Assembly (NCBI GenBank): GCA_963995505.1
Contig: OZ023199.1
Span: forward strand, 4,645,906-4,709,905
Direction of reading: 5' to 3'
Length of the DNA: 64,000 nt
From: Hypericum androsaemum
Lineage: Eukaryota > Streptophyta > Magnoliopsida > Malpighiales > Hypericaceae
Shown here in pieces: positions 43,956 to 55,261 of the stretch. Numbering within the stretch: position 1 is the first letter of the stretch; the number at the start of each line of letters is the position of its first letter. The notes below the pieces were generated by a model. It was given only the letters and a program-made list of their open reading frames with translations. It was not told the origin of the DNA and did not search any database. The position numbers and the translations under genes are program-made.

Positions 43956-45047
43956 CTTAGCAGTGGTTTCTCCGGCTCTTTTCTTCTCCTGTTTGTATAC
44001 TTAACTAGGGGGGGAACAAAGTGCTCAGGATTTTTTTGATAGCCCATTGATGAAACTTCTTTCTTATAACCATGTATCTGCTAGATTAGTAATAGACAAA
44101 GCTCAAACTGTCTGGTCCGAGCTTAAAACCATGCTCCTTTTGTTTTTCGCGCTCCGAGGATTCGAACTCCAGACCTGGTTTTTCAGAAGGAAGAGTAATT
44201 CTACAGCAGCATATACTACTACATTCAGGTTCTCTTTTGCAAATACCATCTTTTGCAAAAATCAAGCTTCTAGTGTATCATCCTTCAAGATTTTTTTATA
44301 GTTGGTTTTGAACAATAATGAATATGTAAATGTTACTGATAAAATATTTAGTATATTAATATAAAAAAATCAGTATTATATATATCTCGAATCGAAGAAT
44401 CAATATAAATTTTGGATAAAAAAGTCTAGAGTTCGACTAGGGTGATTCAAAGTAAGGTAAAAGTGTAAAGGTAAAGTATATACTCATAAAATTCATAGCC
44501 TACCATAGACCATTCCTCTAAAAATAGACTCATCAATATCCTATCCGAGACCAAATCAAAGATAACATACCATAAACCCGCAAGGTATGGATAAGATCGA
44601 ACCCCAAAAAATCGCCAAACTTCTGTCGCGACAAGGATAGAAATAGCAGATGGAACCTAATATTATTCTTATTACAGAACAGCATCCTGTAATGTCATTC
44701 TTATAGCCAATCGCGCCTCAGATGAGCACAAGAACAAAGTAAACAACTACATCTTCAAATCACAAACCTACCCAAGACTCTAAATCATCAAAATTCTCCT
44801 AGTCGCCGAGAAAGAATAGTAGAAGATCGCATCAGAAACAATTAAAAGGCAGTACATTTCTCATCAAGAGGCCGATTCGTTCTTGGGAAGTCGAGAAAGG
44901 ACTCTAAGAGATTGCATCAGAATCAAAGAAACGGAGGCGCATTACTCCAAATTTTGACCGGAATGCCACTGCACAAGTGTTCAGTCGGTGTCCAAAAAAG
45001 CTGGTAGGTGTAGATGAGCATCACATCAAGCTTAAGCGAGCAACTGC
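43956..45047. other. Intergenic region between convergent genes
   Basis: Holds the 3' UTRs of the GT14 gene (+) and the L9 gene (-). An isolated tRNA T-arm-like string (GGAGTTCGAATCCTCGG on the minus strand, near 44155-44172) has no matching D-arm. No gene is called. Confidence 0.5.
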
Positions 45048-46922
45048 CTATTTACTACGAATTTTGACCTTCAGAGTCCATTGAACTTTTCCCTCTGGCA
45101 AAGGAATGGACCTTGGCAAGCGAAGTGGAACTTCGAAAACACCAAAAGTAGTTAAAGGAGATGGCAGGTGGAGATTATCTGGATCAATTTCTACATTCAG
45201 CTGCCTTGTAACCTAAGATCGTAACATAACCAAGAAATACAATCATGAGCATGACTGGTAATACATTGCATCTGGTGGGAAAAAATGAAAATGTAGGTAT
45301 GGAAATAAGTAATTTTTTCTCCGCAACAAACACGTGCATCTTCCTCACAAAGCATAACATCTACCCATAGGTGACTCAATGTTAAACCAAAAAAGCAGAA
45401 GGTAGTCATCTGTCAAGTTTATATCAGTGGAAAGAATGTTTACCTCCCTAACGATATCCTCCTTTGTCACTGGAGAATGAATTTCTATAGGATCTTCTTT
45501 TGTTGCACGGGCACGAAACTTTTCAGCATTGACGCCAGTCCTGAGAGTCTGCAATTGTGTTCCAAAAACAATGTTAGACAGTGAAGCAACTGATCAGAGA
45601 GAAGCCCGAGCAGACTTCCTGAACTGTAGGCATTTAAAGAATGATACAGACCACCATAGTGTGATCTAGGCGATTAGCAGCTGCTTGATATTCTTTCATC
45701 ACATCTACTCCAGTATCTTTAACTTCCTTAACAACCTCTTCCTCCTCATGTTGGTACATCTGGCCAAGGAAGTCCACAGCCAAAAGTAATTATCAATTAC
45801 ATCACTCATAACAAAATGAAAAACCAAACATCCACCAACCATAAAAACTCGAGAGTTGATAGTTCCCAACTTCATTAAACGGCATGCAGATTACATCCTT
45901 CAACTCAAGGTTCCCCACAAAAAAATTGCAGCAGTTCATACTACAACAAACATGAAAACAAGGCTCGATCCACAATGCGCACAAACACGAACACTGCTGC
46001 TCTCATCGCATCACCCACGATCAGCATCCACACTTCCAATCTACCATTCCAATCCGCATCCCAAACCTCTCAACATCACCTTCTCCGCATCCAAACAATC
46101 CCCAAAAGGCAGCCATCACCATTCGGACCAACTCAAAGACCACAATGCGAAGTTCCCCCCGCGTCCAAACAATCCCCGAAGGGTTTAGGGTTTAGGTGTA
46201 CTCATACTGCGGTTTACCCCAAGCAAGGGCTACCACCATTTAGATCAGAACCTCAATAAGAAAGTTTGTTACTTGACTTTTTCATTTATTTACAATGCCC
46301 CCTTCTCCATTGTATTTCTCAAATCCCTCCCCAAGCCGTACTTGCCTTTTTCATGGGACAAGGCTTTCCCCAAATATCCATAGATAACTCGGGTCCCCCC
46401 TCTCGCACATACCACGCTGCGCCACACCCGACGAACATTGACCACTTCCCAATCCCATTCCCCACACACACCTAGCCAAACCCCTAAACACAAGAGCTGC
46501 TTAAACCGACACGAAGCCCCGAAAAAAACAAGAGAGAAAGAAACCAGACCTTGCGCTGGTCGTGGACGAGGTGGGCGAACTTGTCGATGTCAGGGACGGC
46601 CAGCAACTTGGGCATGAGGTGGTTCCGGAAGTACCCAGGAGCCACCTTCACCTTCTCCCCTGCTCTTCCCAGCTTCTCCACGTTCTATACAAATATAAAA
46701 ACAAAGAAACCCACCACCGAATCGGCTTATAGATTAACTTCTACACTCATCTGTCTATTCCAAAAGGCCCGAGGAAGCAATCCAACTTACTGATGTGAGG
46801 ATGACGTCAAGCTTCCGGTACCGGACACCCTGAACGGAGTAGAGAATCGGCGGAGGGCCGTTTTGGGTTGCTGCTATAGCTGCTCGCCGGAGTGGGTTCT
46901 TTCCGCGCCGGAAGAGAGCCAT
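45048..46922 (-). CDS. Mitochondrial large-subunit ribosomal protein bL9m
   Basis: Five exons on the minus strand: 46922-46791, 46684-46550, 45759-45652, 45548-45444, 45212-45048; 645 nt, 214 residues. The N-terminus MALFRRGKNPLRRAAIAATQ is Arg/Ala-rich and suits a mitochondrial presequence. The bL9 N-domain follows: VRYRKLDVILTS, VEKLGRAGEKVKVAPGYFRN, HLMPKLLAVP, including the GYFRNHLMPK signature. The middle is a charged helix, and the C-domain has PVTKEDIVREVTRQLNVEID. It matches my memory of Arabidopsis At5g53070. bL9 binds 23S-type rRNA at the base of the L1 stalk. Intron 2 contains an AGGGTTTAGGGTTTA telo-box-like motif near 46180. All phases are 0. Confidence 0.9.
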
Positions 46923-48179
46923 TTCCCGATTCAAGGGGTTTTTGGGGGAGAGAGGGGTTTTGGCTGTGTTTCTTTCGTGGGCTCGTCGAAACGACAAGGG
47001 TATTTGCCCGCTTCTTTTTTTTTTGGTGGGGCAAAGAATGTGCGGGTTGGCCTAAACTCCGGGATCTGGATAATATTAGGATTTGATCATTCCCAACAAA
47101 TTTAAGGGCGGACCCATTTTCATTTAGCCACACTTGCATTGGTCACTTCTCTCTTTCTTTGGGCACGTAAAAGAGTAGATTTAATAGGACGCATAGTAAC
47201 GGGTTATGTTTCGTTTCTCAGAGGTCCGTAGTAGGTCAATTTCTACCCCTTGTAGAAATAGCAAAACTTTGATTGAAAGGGGAACAAAATCCAATACCGT
47301 CTGGAACAAAATCCTAAATTTTAAACTTTGAAAAAAAAAGAGTCGATTTAATTAAATAAAAATCCTATGACAATAAGTCAAAACCTCAATAAGATGTTTT
47401 AAATTATTTGACATTTGTAATATTAGATATGATTAATAATGTAATTATTTGAAAGGAAATGAAGAAATTTTTTAGACGGATTAAGCGAACCGAAATTCAG
47501 AAAACAAAACTAAGCCACTCTACGAGTCATTATGGACTGTGGAAAACGCTCCAGTTTTCAATTGCTTAAATTAATTTTAAAACAATATCTTTCGTCAGTC
47601 AATCGACCTAAGTACATGAAAATTCATATTGAATTGAATCCAAAAGAATTCCGAAAAGGGGGTGAAATACATGCTCACGGATTTTGGAAGTAAATTACCG
47701 ACAGAAAAGAGATACAGTTAGTTACACTACAGTACATCATGTTTTAGTTTAGAGCTCATTAAGGTCTCGATCTTTGATGACTAATGCAGTTCTTTTAATT
47801 AGTATTTGGATACTTATTTGACCAAATAATCTATTTTTAATTTTTTTTAAATGTGACAAAAAAATTTTAACAAATATTTAATATTGTTGTGTTCTATCAT
47901 CTCAAAGTTCAAAAAAAAAAGCTCACTCTCTTATAACATACTAAAGTGTCTACAAGTAGTTTCATTTTTGGCATATAAATTACTAAATAGATTTTTCACG
48001 CTTATAAATAAATTTAAATCCATCGTACTTGCAATTATGTCCTTAGTTGACACAGACTTAAAAATTAGAAGTATCACCTGTTCCCCGTAATTGGATGGAT
48101 TTTGGTTTTGTTGTTCCCAAAAGGTTTGATTCGTTCTACTCTACAATAACTTTTGCCTGCAATAATCATTTCCGAACAG
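46923..48179. other. Intergenic region upstream of L9
   Basis: Promoter side of the L9 gene (46923 to about 47150), then AT-rich DNA without recognised features. Short open frames here overlap nothing recognisable. Confidence 0.45.
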
Positions 48180-48706
48180 CATAAACTCGTATCGAGTAAT
48201 GCAGGGAGCAAACAACCAACTTGGTGCTGATGTTAGGCCTCAAGTATGTTCGGCTTCTGCAGACGAGTTTCCGAACTTTGTCCGTCTCAAGTCGAGGTAA
48301 AATCACTACAAACTCTCTCATGCAAGTTATCCGTGCGGCACACGAATTCTCGCTTGCCAAAATCAGCTTACTTTCACAAACTCTTGACTCTAAGTCACTA
48401 AGAGTAGAGAAAATAGACACAAGTATGAAAAAGAAGCGTGGGAATACTAGTGTATTAATCAAAGAATGAAAATTTGAAGGATGATTATAAATGAAGGTGG
48501 CGAGTCCCTTATATACAGATCCAACGAAGAATCTTTATCAATGCCAACTACCATCTATCTATTTAATTACAACTCTTATCTACCAACTGCGAACTACTAT
48601 CTACCATAGAATATTCTATAATGCTCTCTGGTATTCTGTAGAGCCATCTAGAACACTCACAACTCTTCTCTCGGGTGTTCCGGAAGGCTCCTTAGTTGTC
48701 CGCAAC
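48180..48706 (-). mobile_element. LTR-like sequence (minus strand)
   Basis: Read on the minus strand, a segment starts TGTTGCGGACAACTAAGG at 48706, contains GTGTTCTAGATGG and AGAATATTCTATGG motifs and a TATATAAGGG promoter-like box near 48510, as plant LTRs do. It extends to roughly 48180. The right boundary, partner LTR and primer site were not found. The segment 48767-49033 on the same strand has an 88-codon open frame that could be a remnant of the element's internal region, but I do not recognise it. Confidence 0.4.
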
Positions 48707-49743
48707 ACTCTTCGACCTTCCGAGACATCGTTGGGCTTCTGTAAAGTCACAGCCCGTGACATAGGCCTACCTGATGGGGCTGATTCTTGTGTGCACAGGT
48801 AAGGCAACAATCCTCTGATGATCTATGCAGGTCTTCCGGATGCTGAGAGGAATGTCAAATTGCTGATGGGGTTGAACCTTCTCAACAACTAGAGAACCAA
48901 ATTCAGTCCTCACTAAGCTACCTATATGAGGCAAGGCCTTGCCTTTGCATCCTCGGACCATACTGCTAATCTCTAATAGTTGCAATTGTGCATACTCCTT
49001 CACCGAATGATCGACCGTCAAGCACTCGTCCAACTAGTAAGGGTTTTGGATTCACTCTCGATATCCGAACTTGAAAAGAAACGTACCGTGAGAAATATTG
49101 AATATTCTACTATATAGTGTTAAACAGCTAGCTACATTTCATCTTTTGCAAAAACAATTTCTTAATTAGAAAACAAAAACCACTAGTCCTATAGTTTGTC
49201 AAATTGAAATTTAAAAAACTCCATGTCAGTAATGTTGTTATTATCTTTGTAAACATAGAGTTACAAGTTACAAATATTGTAATTACAATTGATAACACTT
49301 CAAAGTGATCAGATATATATATATATATTTTTAAAAATTATTTATAATGCTCCACTAGGGAAAACTTTAGACTATGCATGGATTTTTTAAACACATCTTA
49401 TTAATCTGGGGTATTGCAAATTGCTTTCTCGATTGGATGCGCATTACCAAATAGGTTTCAGATTAAAAATACTCAATTGACGGACACGAGTTTTGCAAAT
49501 TAAGAATTTTATCTACTTCAAAATTAAATTATTTAATTTAGAAATAATAGATTAAATTATTTTTAAAACAGCTGTTCAAAATATTGCTTAGATTAATTGG
49601 TTATTGAGAATACAATAATGTTAGGTATTTGTTAGAATATATTTATCCAGTGACTTAAGACTCAAATTTATATTAATATATCTAATGAATATCTGAATAT
49701 CAAGGATAAAAAAGCTTCCTACAAAAAAATGATATTAAAAAAA
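48707..49743. other. AT-rich intergenic region
   Basis: Apart from the possible internal remnant at 48767-49033 and an (AT)n run at about 49314-49329, nothing was recognised. Confidence 0.4.
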
Positions 49744-50219
49744 AAAAAAATTACTCTCAAGTCCTTCGAGTTTGCTTAAATATACTCAAAAAATTTTCAT
49801 GTTCAAGTTTCTTTAGTTTGCTTTTATTATACTTTCGGGTCCTGACACATGTTAACAAATATTTTTTCATTTTTATCAATGAAATGACAAAAATACCCCT
49901 AAAAAAAAAATACTTACGTCATCTCTTGGTCTACCTCTCCCCTTCAATCAACCAACCAAATTTTTTCTGGGGTCGAAGTTCCTCCACGAACAAACTGTGA
50001 ACAAAACCCAGATTTCAAAATCCCATCTTTCAAAATCGCCTGAGATGGAGGAAGACGGCGGGCTCGAGCAGAGAGACGAAGTAAGGGACAGCGGGCTCGG
50101 CGGTGGCCATCCACTTCTGGGCTCGGCGGCAGTTATCCACTAAAGGGCTCGACGCGTCCGACTTCCCCCACCTATCCTCTGACTTCTCCCACCACTTCCT
50201 CCGGTGGTTCGACGATAAG

Positions 50220-50291
50220 GGCAGTTCCCTCGGGGATGGCGTGCTTGGCGAGCTCACCGGGAAGCACAAGGCGGACGGCGGTCTGGATCTC
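50220..50291 (-). pseudogene. Captured histone H2B fragment
   Basis: On the minus strand this encodes [18 protein letters not shown] followed by IPEGTA. The first 18 residues are identical to the C-terminal helix region of plant histone H2B as I remember it. The flanking translation is not H2B, so only about 24 codons were taken. It lies inside element E3 and is not a functional gene. Confidence 0.85.
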
Positions 50292-50495
50292 CTGGCACAA
50301 GCCCATCGGCTCCTGTTCAGTTTCATCTCGGAGCTCCGAGTCGAACCCTAATCCCCAATTAATTAATCCCTTCCCCCTATTTCCTTCCAATTCTTCCATT
50401 TATTCAAAAACCCTATCGAACCCGACTGGAACGCCGTCGCTTCGCCACCCAGGAATAGCAACGTCCTATTCCTACGCCGCCGATCCTACGGCGCG

Positions 50496-50669
50496 GCGAT
50501 TTCAGAGGAGAAATCGACGGTGCAGATGTTGAAGGAGTGGAGCACGTGGACGCTACGGGTTTTGACCAAGGTTGTGACCCACTACGGGTTCATCCCTCTC
50601 GTCATCATCATCATCGGGATGAACTCCGAGCCCAAGCCCCAGCTTTACCAGCTCCTTAGCCCCGTCTAA
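50496..50669 (+). pseudogene. TOM7: Captured TOM7-like fragment (outer-membrane translocase subunit)
   Basis: The plus frame from about 50496 to the TAA at 50667-50669 reads [19 protein letters not shown], then [12 protein letters not shown], then [17 protein letters not shown] and stop. This is the C-terminal ~50 residues of plant TOM7, including the transmembrane segment. The Lys/Ser-rich TOM7 N-terminus is missing; an ATG at 50526 would give a 47-residue product. TOM7 is a small subunit of the mitochondrial TOM import complex. The open frame is intact, so expression as a short peptide is possible but unproven. It lies inside element E3. Confidence 0.85.
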
Positions 50670-51031
50670 TAGTTTTTTTATCGTTTCTCTTTTTGTTCTT
50701 GGTTTTGTTGTTCGGAATGTTGCTTGATTAATACCAGCTTTCTTTTTTTTTTGGTTTTTGTTCTTTTTGGTTTTGTTGATCATCAGCTTTTATTCGTTCG
50801 GACAGGAGCTCGAGGACGGGAGATGGAGTCATTATTTTTTTTATTTTTTGTTTTAAGAATATTTTTGTTATTTTAATGATTAAAAAAAATATTTAGAAAC
50901 TCGAAAATATAATAAAAGGAAATTAGAAGGACAATAGGATCATTTTTCGGGAAAATTTTTTTTTGAGTATATTTAAGTAAACGCGAGAGACTTGAGAATA
51001 ATGTTAAAAAAAACAATGGGAGGCGTAGGAT

Positions 51032-51145
51032 AAGTAAACGTACGCAGTTCCTATAAAATGGTCGTCTCCACCAATCGGCGCAAATTAGGGTTTCGCCTTA
51101 CCAATTCCATTTTTTCCCTCTCAAAATTCCTCTTCCGCTTCTCAG
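51032..51145 (+). promoter_or_regulatory. FRS11 core promoter and first leader exon
   Basis: Contains ACGCAGTTCCTATAAAATGG (TATA box at about 51052-51058), then CACCAATCGGCGCAAATTAG and GGGTTTCGCC, an AAACCCTAA-type telo-box on the minus strand. The leader exon appears to end at TTCTCAG/GTAAAATC (51145). A second copy of this block lies at 55054-55200, so its bounds are supported by conservation. Confidence 0.6.
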
Positions 51146-51237
51146 GTAAAATCTCTCTCCACGTGTGCTCATGACTTCGCTTTTAGATTAATTTGATAAT
51201 GCATCTTTTCTAAGCTTCAATTATAGAGTTTTGCAAG
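51146..51237 (+). other. Putative 5'-UTR intron of FRS11
   Basis: Bounded by CAG/GTAAAATC and TTTTGCAAG/GGAGCC. The duplicate leader at 55054-55200 lacks it. The 5' UTR probably has a further intron ending at TTGACAG just upstream of the ATG (about 51849). Confidence 0.55.
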
Positions 51238-51888
51238 GGAGCCCGAAGCTGCATCCTTTATTGTAGCTCGAAAGAAGAGATTCCGTCTCAACTAATAGTC
51301 ATCACAATCATGAGTGAGTAGGACCTTTAGTTCAAATGCTGGGTTATGGGTAGTAGGCTTGTTTCGGATGTGATTCTACTTTATTTTCGTATTTATATAT
51401 CGGAACTTATCTCTCCATTTCAAAAAGAAAAGAAAAGAGAGGAACCCATTTGCAGTTTACTGATTTTGCAAAATGGGTCGTGTTCAAAACTGGGGATTTA
51501 GCGTGTTTTGTTAGTTTTTTGTTTGGAAAATGGAAAAAGAAGATGAATTAATTTGGAGCTTGGGCTTGTTTTGGGGTTATGGAAAATTGGCAATTGGGAA
51601 GAGGGTACCTTTGTTTCTATATTTGCTTAAAGCATGTGGTGAAATTAGCTCAATTTTTTCGTTGTGTATTTTGGTTTGTGGATTTTGAAATTAGTTCATA
51701 TTCTGATGCTTGCAGCTCAAGATGTTTATTTCTGTGGATCATTTAAATTGCTTTCATGGAGAAACGAACATGATGAGTGCAAGTCTATTTACTTCTGTTT
51801 CGGGTTAAATTGGTTATTAAATGCACTATGATGTGATGTGGTATTGACAGGGACTTGAATTTGGCTTACTTAGCATGATGGAGAAAAT

Positions 51889-54511
51889 ATGACCTCTGAA
51901 GACGGTGAGCAGATGTTAGTGGATTTTGACGATCCGATAGACCAACGATCTTTCTCGTTTGATGATGCCAGCAGCACAGAGGAATCACCTGATGACACGG
52001 CTTTGTCGCTTGAAACCAGTAACAATGTCGTTCCTTACATCGGCCAACGGTTTACTACCCATGATTCAGCTTATGAATTCTATAGTGGGTTTGCCCGACA
52101 ATGTGGTTTCTCGATCCGCCGCTATCGAACAGAAGGAAAAGATGGGGTTGGAAAGGGGCTCGTGAGACGTTATTTTGTCTGCCACCGAGCTGGCAACACT
52201 CCTTTCAAGACCTCAAATGATGGCAAACCTCAAAGGAATCGGAAGTCTTCAAGATGTGGTTGTCAAGCTTACTTGAGAATAAGCAAGGCCTCCGAGTTGG
52301 GTATACTGGAGTGGCGTGTTACTGGTTTTGCAAACCACCACAACCATGAACTTCTAGAACCAAACCAAGTTCGTTTTCTGCCGGCTTATCGAACCATATC
52401 AGATTCAGATAGAAACAGGATCCTCATGTTTGCAAAAACAGGAATTTCTGTCCAGCAGATGATGAGACTTTTGGAACTTGAAAAATGTGTGGAGTCGGGA
52501 TATTTGCCATTTACAGAGAAGGATGTGAGGAACTTGCTGCAGTCATTTAGGAAATTAGATCCACAGGATGAGAGCTCGGACTTGTTAAGACTCTGCAGAA
52601 ACATTGAAGAGAAGGACCCTGACTTTAAATTTGACTTTACGCTTGATTCTAACAATACGCTGGAGAATATTGCTTGGTCATATGCCTCGTCAACCAAGTC
52701 ATACGAGATCTTTGGTGATGCAGTGGTTTTTGATACATCTCATCGTTTAAGTGCATTTGATATGCCTCTTGGGATATGGGTTGGAGTGAACAACTATGGC
52801 ATGCATTGTTTCTTTGGCTGTGTTCTCCTAAGAGAGGAAAATTTGAGGTCATTTTCGTGGGCGTTAAAGGTACTAGATTGAAACCACCACTCCTTTATAT
52901 TGAGACTTCATGTTTAATAGTTGACTCCAGCATGTTCACGTTCCGTTTTGGCCATTGCTGGGAGCAAAAGGAAGGACAAAGATCCGTTGGTTTGGTAAAT
53001 GTGAATGCTTAAAGTTTGTTGGGGAGATATTTTCTTTCAGAACAGTTGAATGTTTCTGCTTAAGGAATCTTTTTCCTGTTTGGTATGGTTATAAATTACT
53101 TCACTCTGCGTTTAGCATTGCAACCTGGCACTGCGCTCACAATTCTAGCATACATAAAAATGTTGAATGAAAGCTATCTTTTTCTGATTTATTTTGACAG
53201 ATTCAAGCATGTTTAGTTTTCTCTAAGTTGTGATTGACGGAGCTTCAGCTTTCCTTGTTTTCAGGAACGCCTTCTGTCTATCTTTCGCTTGTTGTCAAAC
53301 TGATTCTTATGCTTAATTTATTCTTTATGAAGGTGTTTTTGAGCTTCATGAACGGTAAGGCTCCACAGACGATATTGACCGACCAGAATATGTGCCTCAA
53401 AGAAGCAATAGCAACAGAGATGCCAACAACTAAACATGCTCTTTGCATATGGATGATTGTGGCAAAGTTCCCATCCTGGTTTAATGTGGTTTTGGGAGAG
53501 AGGTATAATGAGTGGAAGGCAGAGTTTCATCAGCTTTATAATCTGGAATCAGTCGAGGATTTTGAACTTGGTTGGGGGGACATGATCAATTCATTTGGGT
53601 TGCACACTAACAGGCATATTGCAAACCTTTATGCCCTGCGAACGCTTTGGGCATTACCATACTTGAGAAGCCATTTCTTCGCAGGATTGACTGCTGTTGG
53701 CCATTCGAAATTGATAAATACTTTCATCCAGAGGTTTATTAATTCGCAAACAACGCTTGCACATTTTGTGGAACAAGTAAGTTTTGTTGCAGAGTCGGGT
53801 CACTTTCTTATTAAATGTGCTACATTTTCCTGTAACAAATTTTCTCTTACTTTGAATTAGTTGTCCGGTGAAATTTTTATGTTCTGTCTTGATTGACTAA
53901 CCTCAGACAAGCAGGTTGCTGTCGTAGTAGATTTCAAAGATCAAACCGCTGAGCAGCAGACAATGCAGCAGAATCTCCAGAACATATCCCTCAAAACCGG
54001 TGCACCAATGGAGGCGCATGCTGCCGCTGTTCTGACTCCTTACGCCTTCTCCAAGCTTCAGGAACAACTTGTTTATGCTGCACATTATGCATCTTTCCCG
54101 ATGGACGATGGCTTCCTTGTGAGACACCACACGAAACTCGAGGGAGGTCGGAAAGTGTACTGGGATCCTGGGGAAGGTTTCATCAGCTGCAGCTGCCATC
54201 AATTTGAGTTCTCCGGTATTCTTTGCCGGCATGCCCTTCGAGTTCTTTCTACCGGAAACTGCTTCCAGCTACCAGATATGTACCTCCCTATCCGTTGGCA
54301 ACGGATTAGCACACCTCCAGCAAAGATTCTTCACGCTTCTCCAAACAAGCACGCCGAGAAGTTTCAGTTGCTGCAGAAGATGGTCTCCGCTCTTCTTACT
54401 GAATCTGCCAAGTCAAACGAAAGGTTGGATATGGCGACTGAGCAAGTCTCGATCCTATTATCGCGCATCAGGGAGCAGCCGGGTTCATCTCGTTCTTTGC
54501 ACAGCACTTAG
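51889..54511 (+). CDS. FRS11: FAR1-related sequence 11 (FRS11) protein
   Basis: Three exons: 51889-52869, 53333-53776, 53915-54511; 2022 nt, 673 residues (Arabidopsis FRS11 about 680). The N-terminus is acidic, with SSTEESPDD. A FAR1 DNA-binding domain (about 60-155) has CGFSIRRYRTEGKDG, YFVCHRAG, CGCQAYLRIS and NHHNHEL. A MULE-transposase-derived domain has FDTSHR (D about 282) and ILTDQN (D about 344). A SWIM zinc finger reads CSCHQFEFSGILCRH (567-581). FAR1/FRS proteins descend from Mutator-like transposases and act as nuclear transcription regulators, best known in phytochrome A signalling; FRS11's own targets are not known to me. The start gives a conserved N-terminus and is preceded by an intron acceptor. 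All exon phases are 0. Confidence 0.93.
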
Positions 54512-54710
54512 ACGGAGAAAAGCTGTAGGCTTGGCATTGCGAGGCAGAATTCTCGTGATAAGTTAGCAGGAAAGGAGCATGTATTCCGTATATATTTCAC
54601 ATATTTGGTCTTGGATTCTGTTGTAGCTCATTAATTGTTGTAGAGGCCGTATGAGATCTAATTTTCGACATGGGTAAGTTCCGATCCGATTCATGAATTC
54701 CTCATATGTT

Positions 54711-54712
<2 letters not shown>

Positions 54713-54746
<34 letters not shown>
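54713..54746. repeat. (TA)n microsatellite
   Basis: An uninterrupted TA dinucleotide run of about 34 bases downstream of FRS11. Confidence 0.95.
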
Positions 54747-54749
<3 letters not shown>

Positions 54750-54879
54750 GGGTCAGCAGGCCGAACTGGTTGCAGCAACGAAGACAGTGAAAATCGGAAA
54801 TTCCGAAATCGTTGGATGCTAGTTATGTCTTATGGAGACGCTTGAGACAGAGAAATTCAGAGTCATACATCTTCAAGTG

Positions 54880-55053
54880 GGGTATTTTTGTCTTTTCAAG
54901 TGGGGATTTATAAGAAAATATGGAATATTCCGGTTCCAGGGACCCGAGAGTCTATTATCATCAAAACTTAAGGACGGGACAATCATTTTCCAAATGTCAA
55001 GGACCCTAGGAGGATGGTAACCAAAGGTTAGGGACTTGAGAGTAATTTACCCC
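54880..55053. mobile_element. Lone right arm of a Mutator-like element
   Basis: Contains GGGACCCGAGAGTCTATTAT and ends GACTTGAGAGTAATTTACCCC, matching the right arms of the family at 37407 and 56369. No left arm is seen upstream, where the FRS11 3' flank and the (TA)n run lie. It is a solo or truncated end. Confidence 0.6.
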
Positions 55054-55200
55054 AAGTAAAATTACGCAGTTCTATAATAAAAGGGTCGTCTCCGTCTCCA
55101 CCAATCGGCGCAAATCAGGGTTTCGCCTGACCAAATTCTTTTCCCGCCCAAAATTCCTCTTCCGGTTCCAAGGGAGCTCAAAGCTGCATCCTTTATTGCA
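55054..55200 (+). promoter_or_regulatory. Duplicate, intron-less copy of the FRS11 promoter and leader
   Basis: Aligns with 51032-51145 followed directly by 51238-51265: ACGCAGTTCTATAATAAAAG, GGTCGTCTCC, CACCAATCGGCGCAAATCAG, GGTTTCGCC, AAAATTCCTCTTCCG, then AAGGGAGCTCAAAGCTGCAT. The 92-bp leader intron is absent. Identity is high but not complete. No FRS11 coding sequence follows. It sits between a lone Mutator-like arm and element E4, about 1.4 kb upstream of the CMC2-like gene. Confidence 0.75.
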
Positions 55201-55261
55201 ACCCACCTACTACTCAAGTAAAAAATTGATCATATGTACTTTTTTCTCCTAATATTATTAT

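Larger units (their letters stand above)
49744..51004. mobile_element. Mutator-like element (E3) carrying host gene fragments
   Basis: The left arm (about 49744-49910: AATTACTCTCAAGTCC, GTTTGCTTAAATATACTC, TATTATACTTTCGGGTCC) is matched in inverse by the right arm (about 50840-51004, ending GAGACTTGAGAATAATG). The arms are AT-rich, while the 0.8 kb core is GC-rich and includes an H2B piece (-) and a TOM7 piece (+). Flanks are A-rich (TTAAAAAAA on both sides), so the target duplication cannot be fixed. Layout and ends match 55262-56369. The right end lies about 30 bp upstream of the conserved FRS11 promoter block. Confidence 0.75.

Noticed and set aside
44150..44180. tRNA-like T-arm string on the minus strand
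   Set aside because: GGAGTTCGAATCCTCGG looks like a B box, but no D-arm, anticodon arm or acceptor pairing is present nearby. At most a SINE remnant.
51085..51145. Claiming 55054-55200 as a definite processed retrocopy of FRS11
   Set aside because: The copy includes sequence upstream of the TATA box and its junction also fits a simple deletion, so reverse transcription is not demonstrated.
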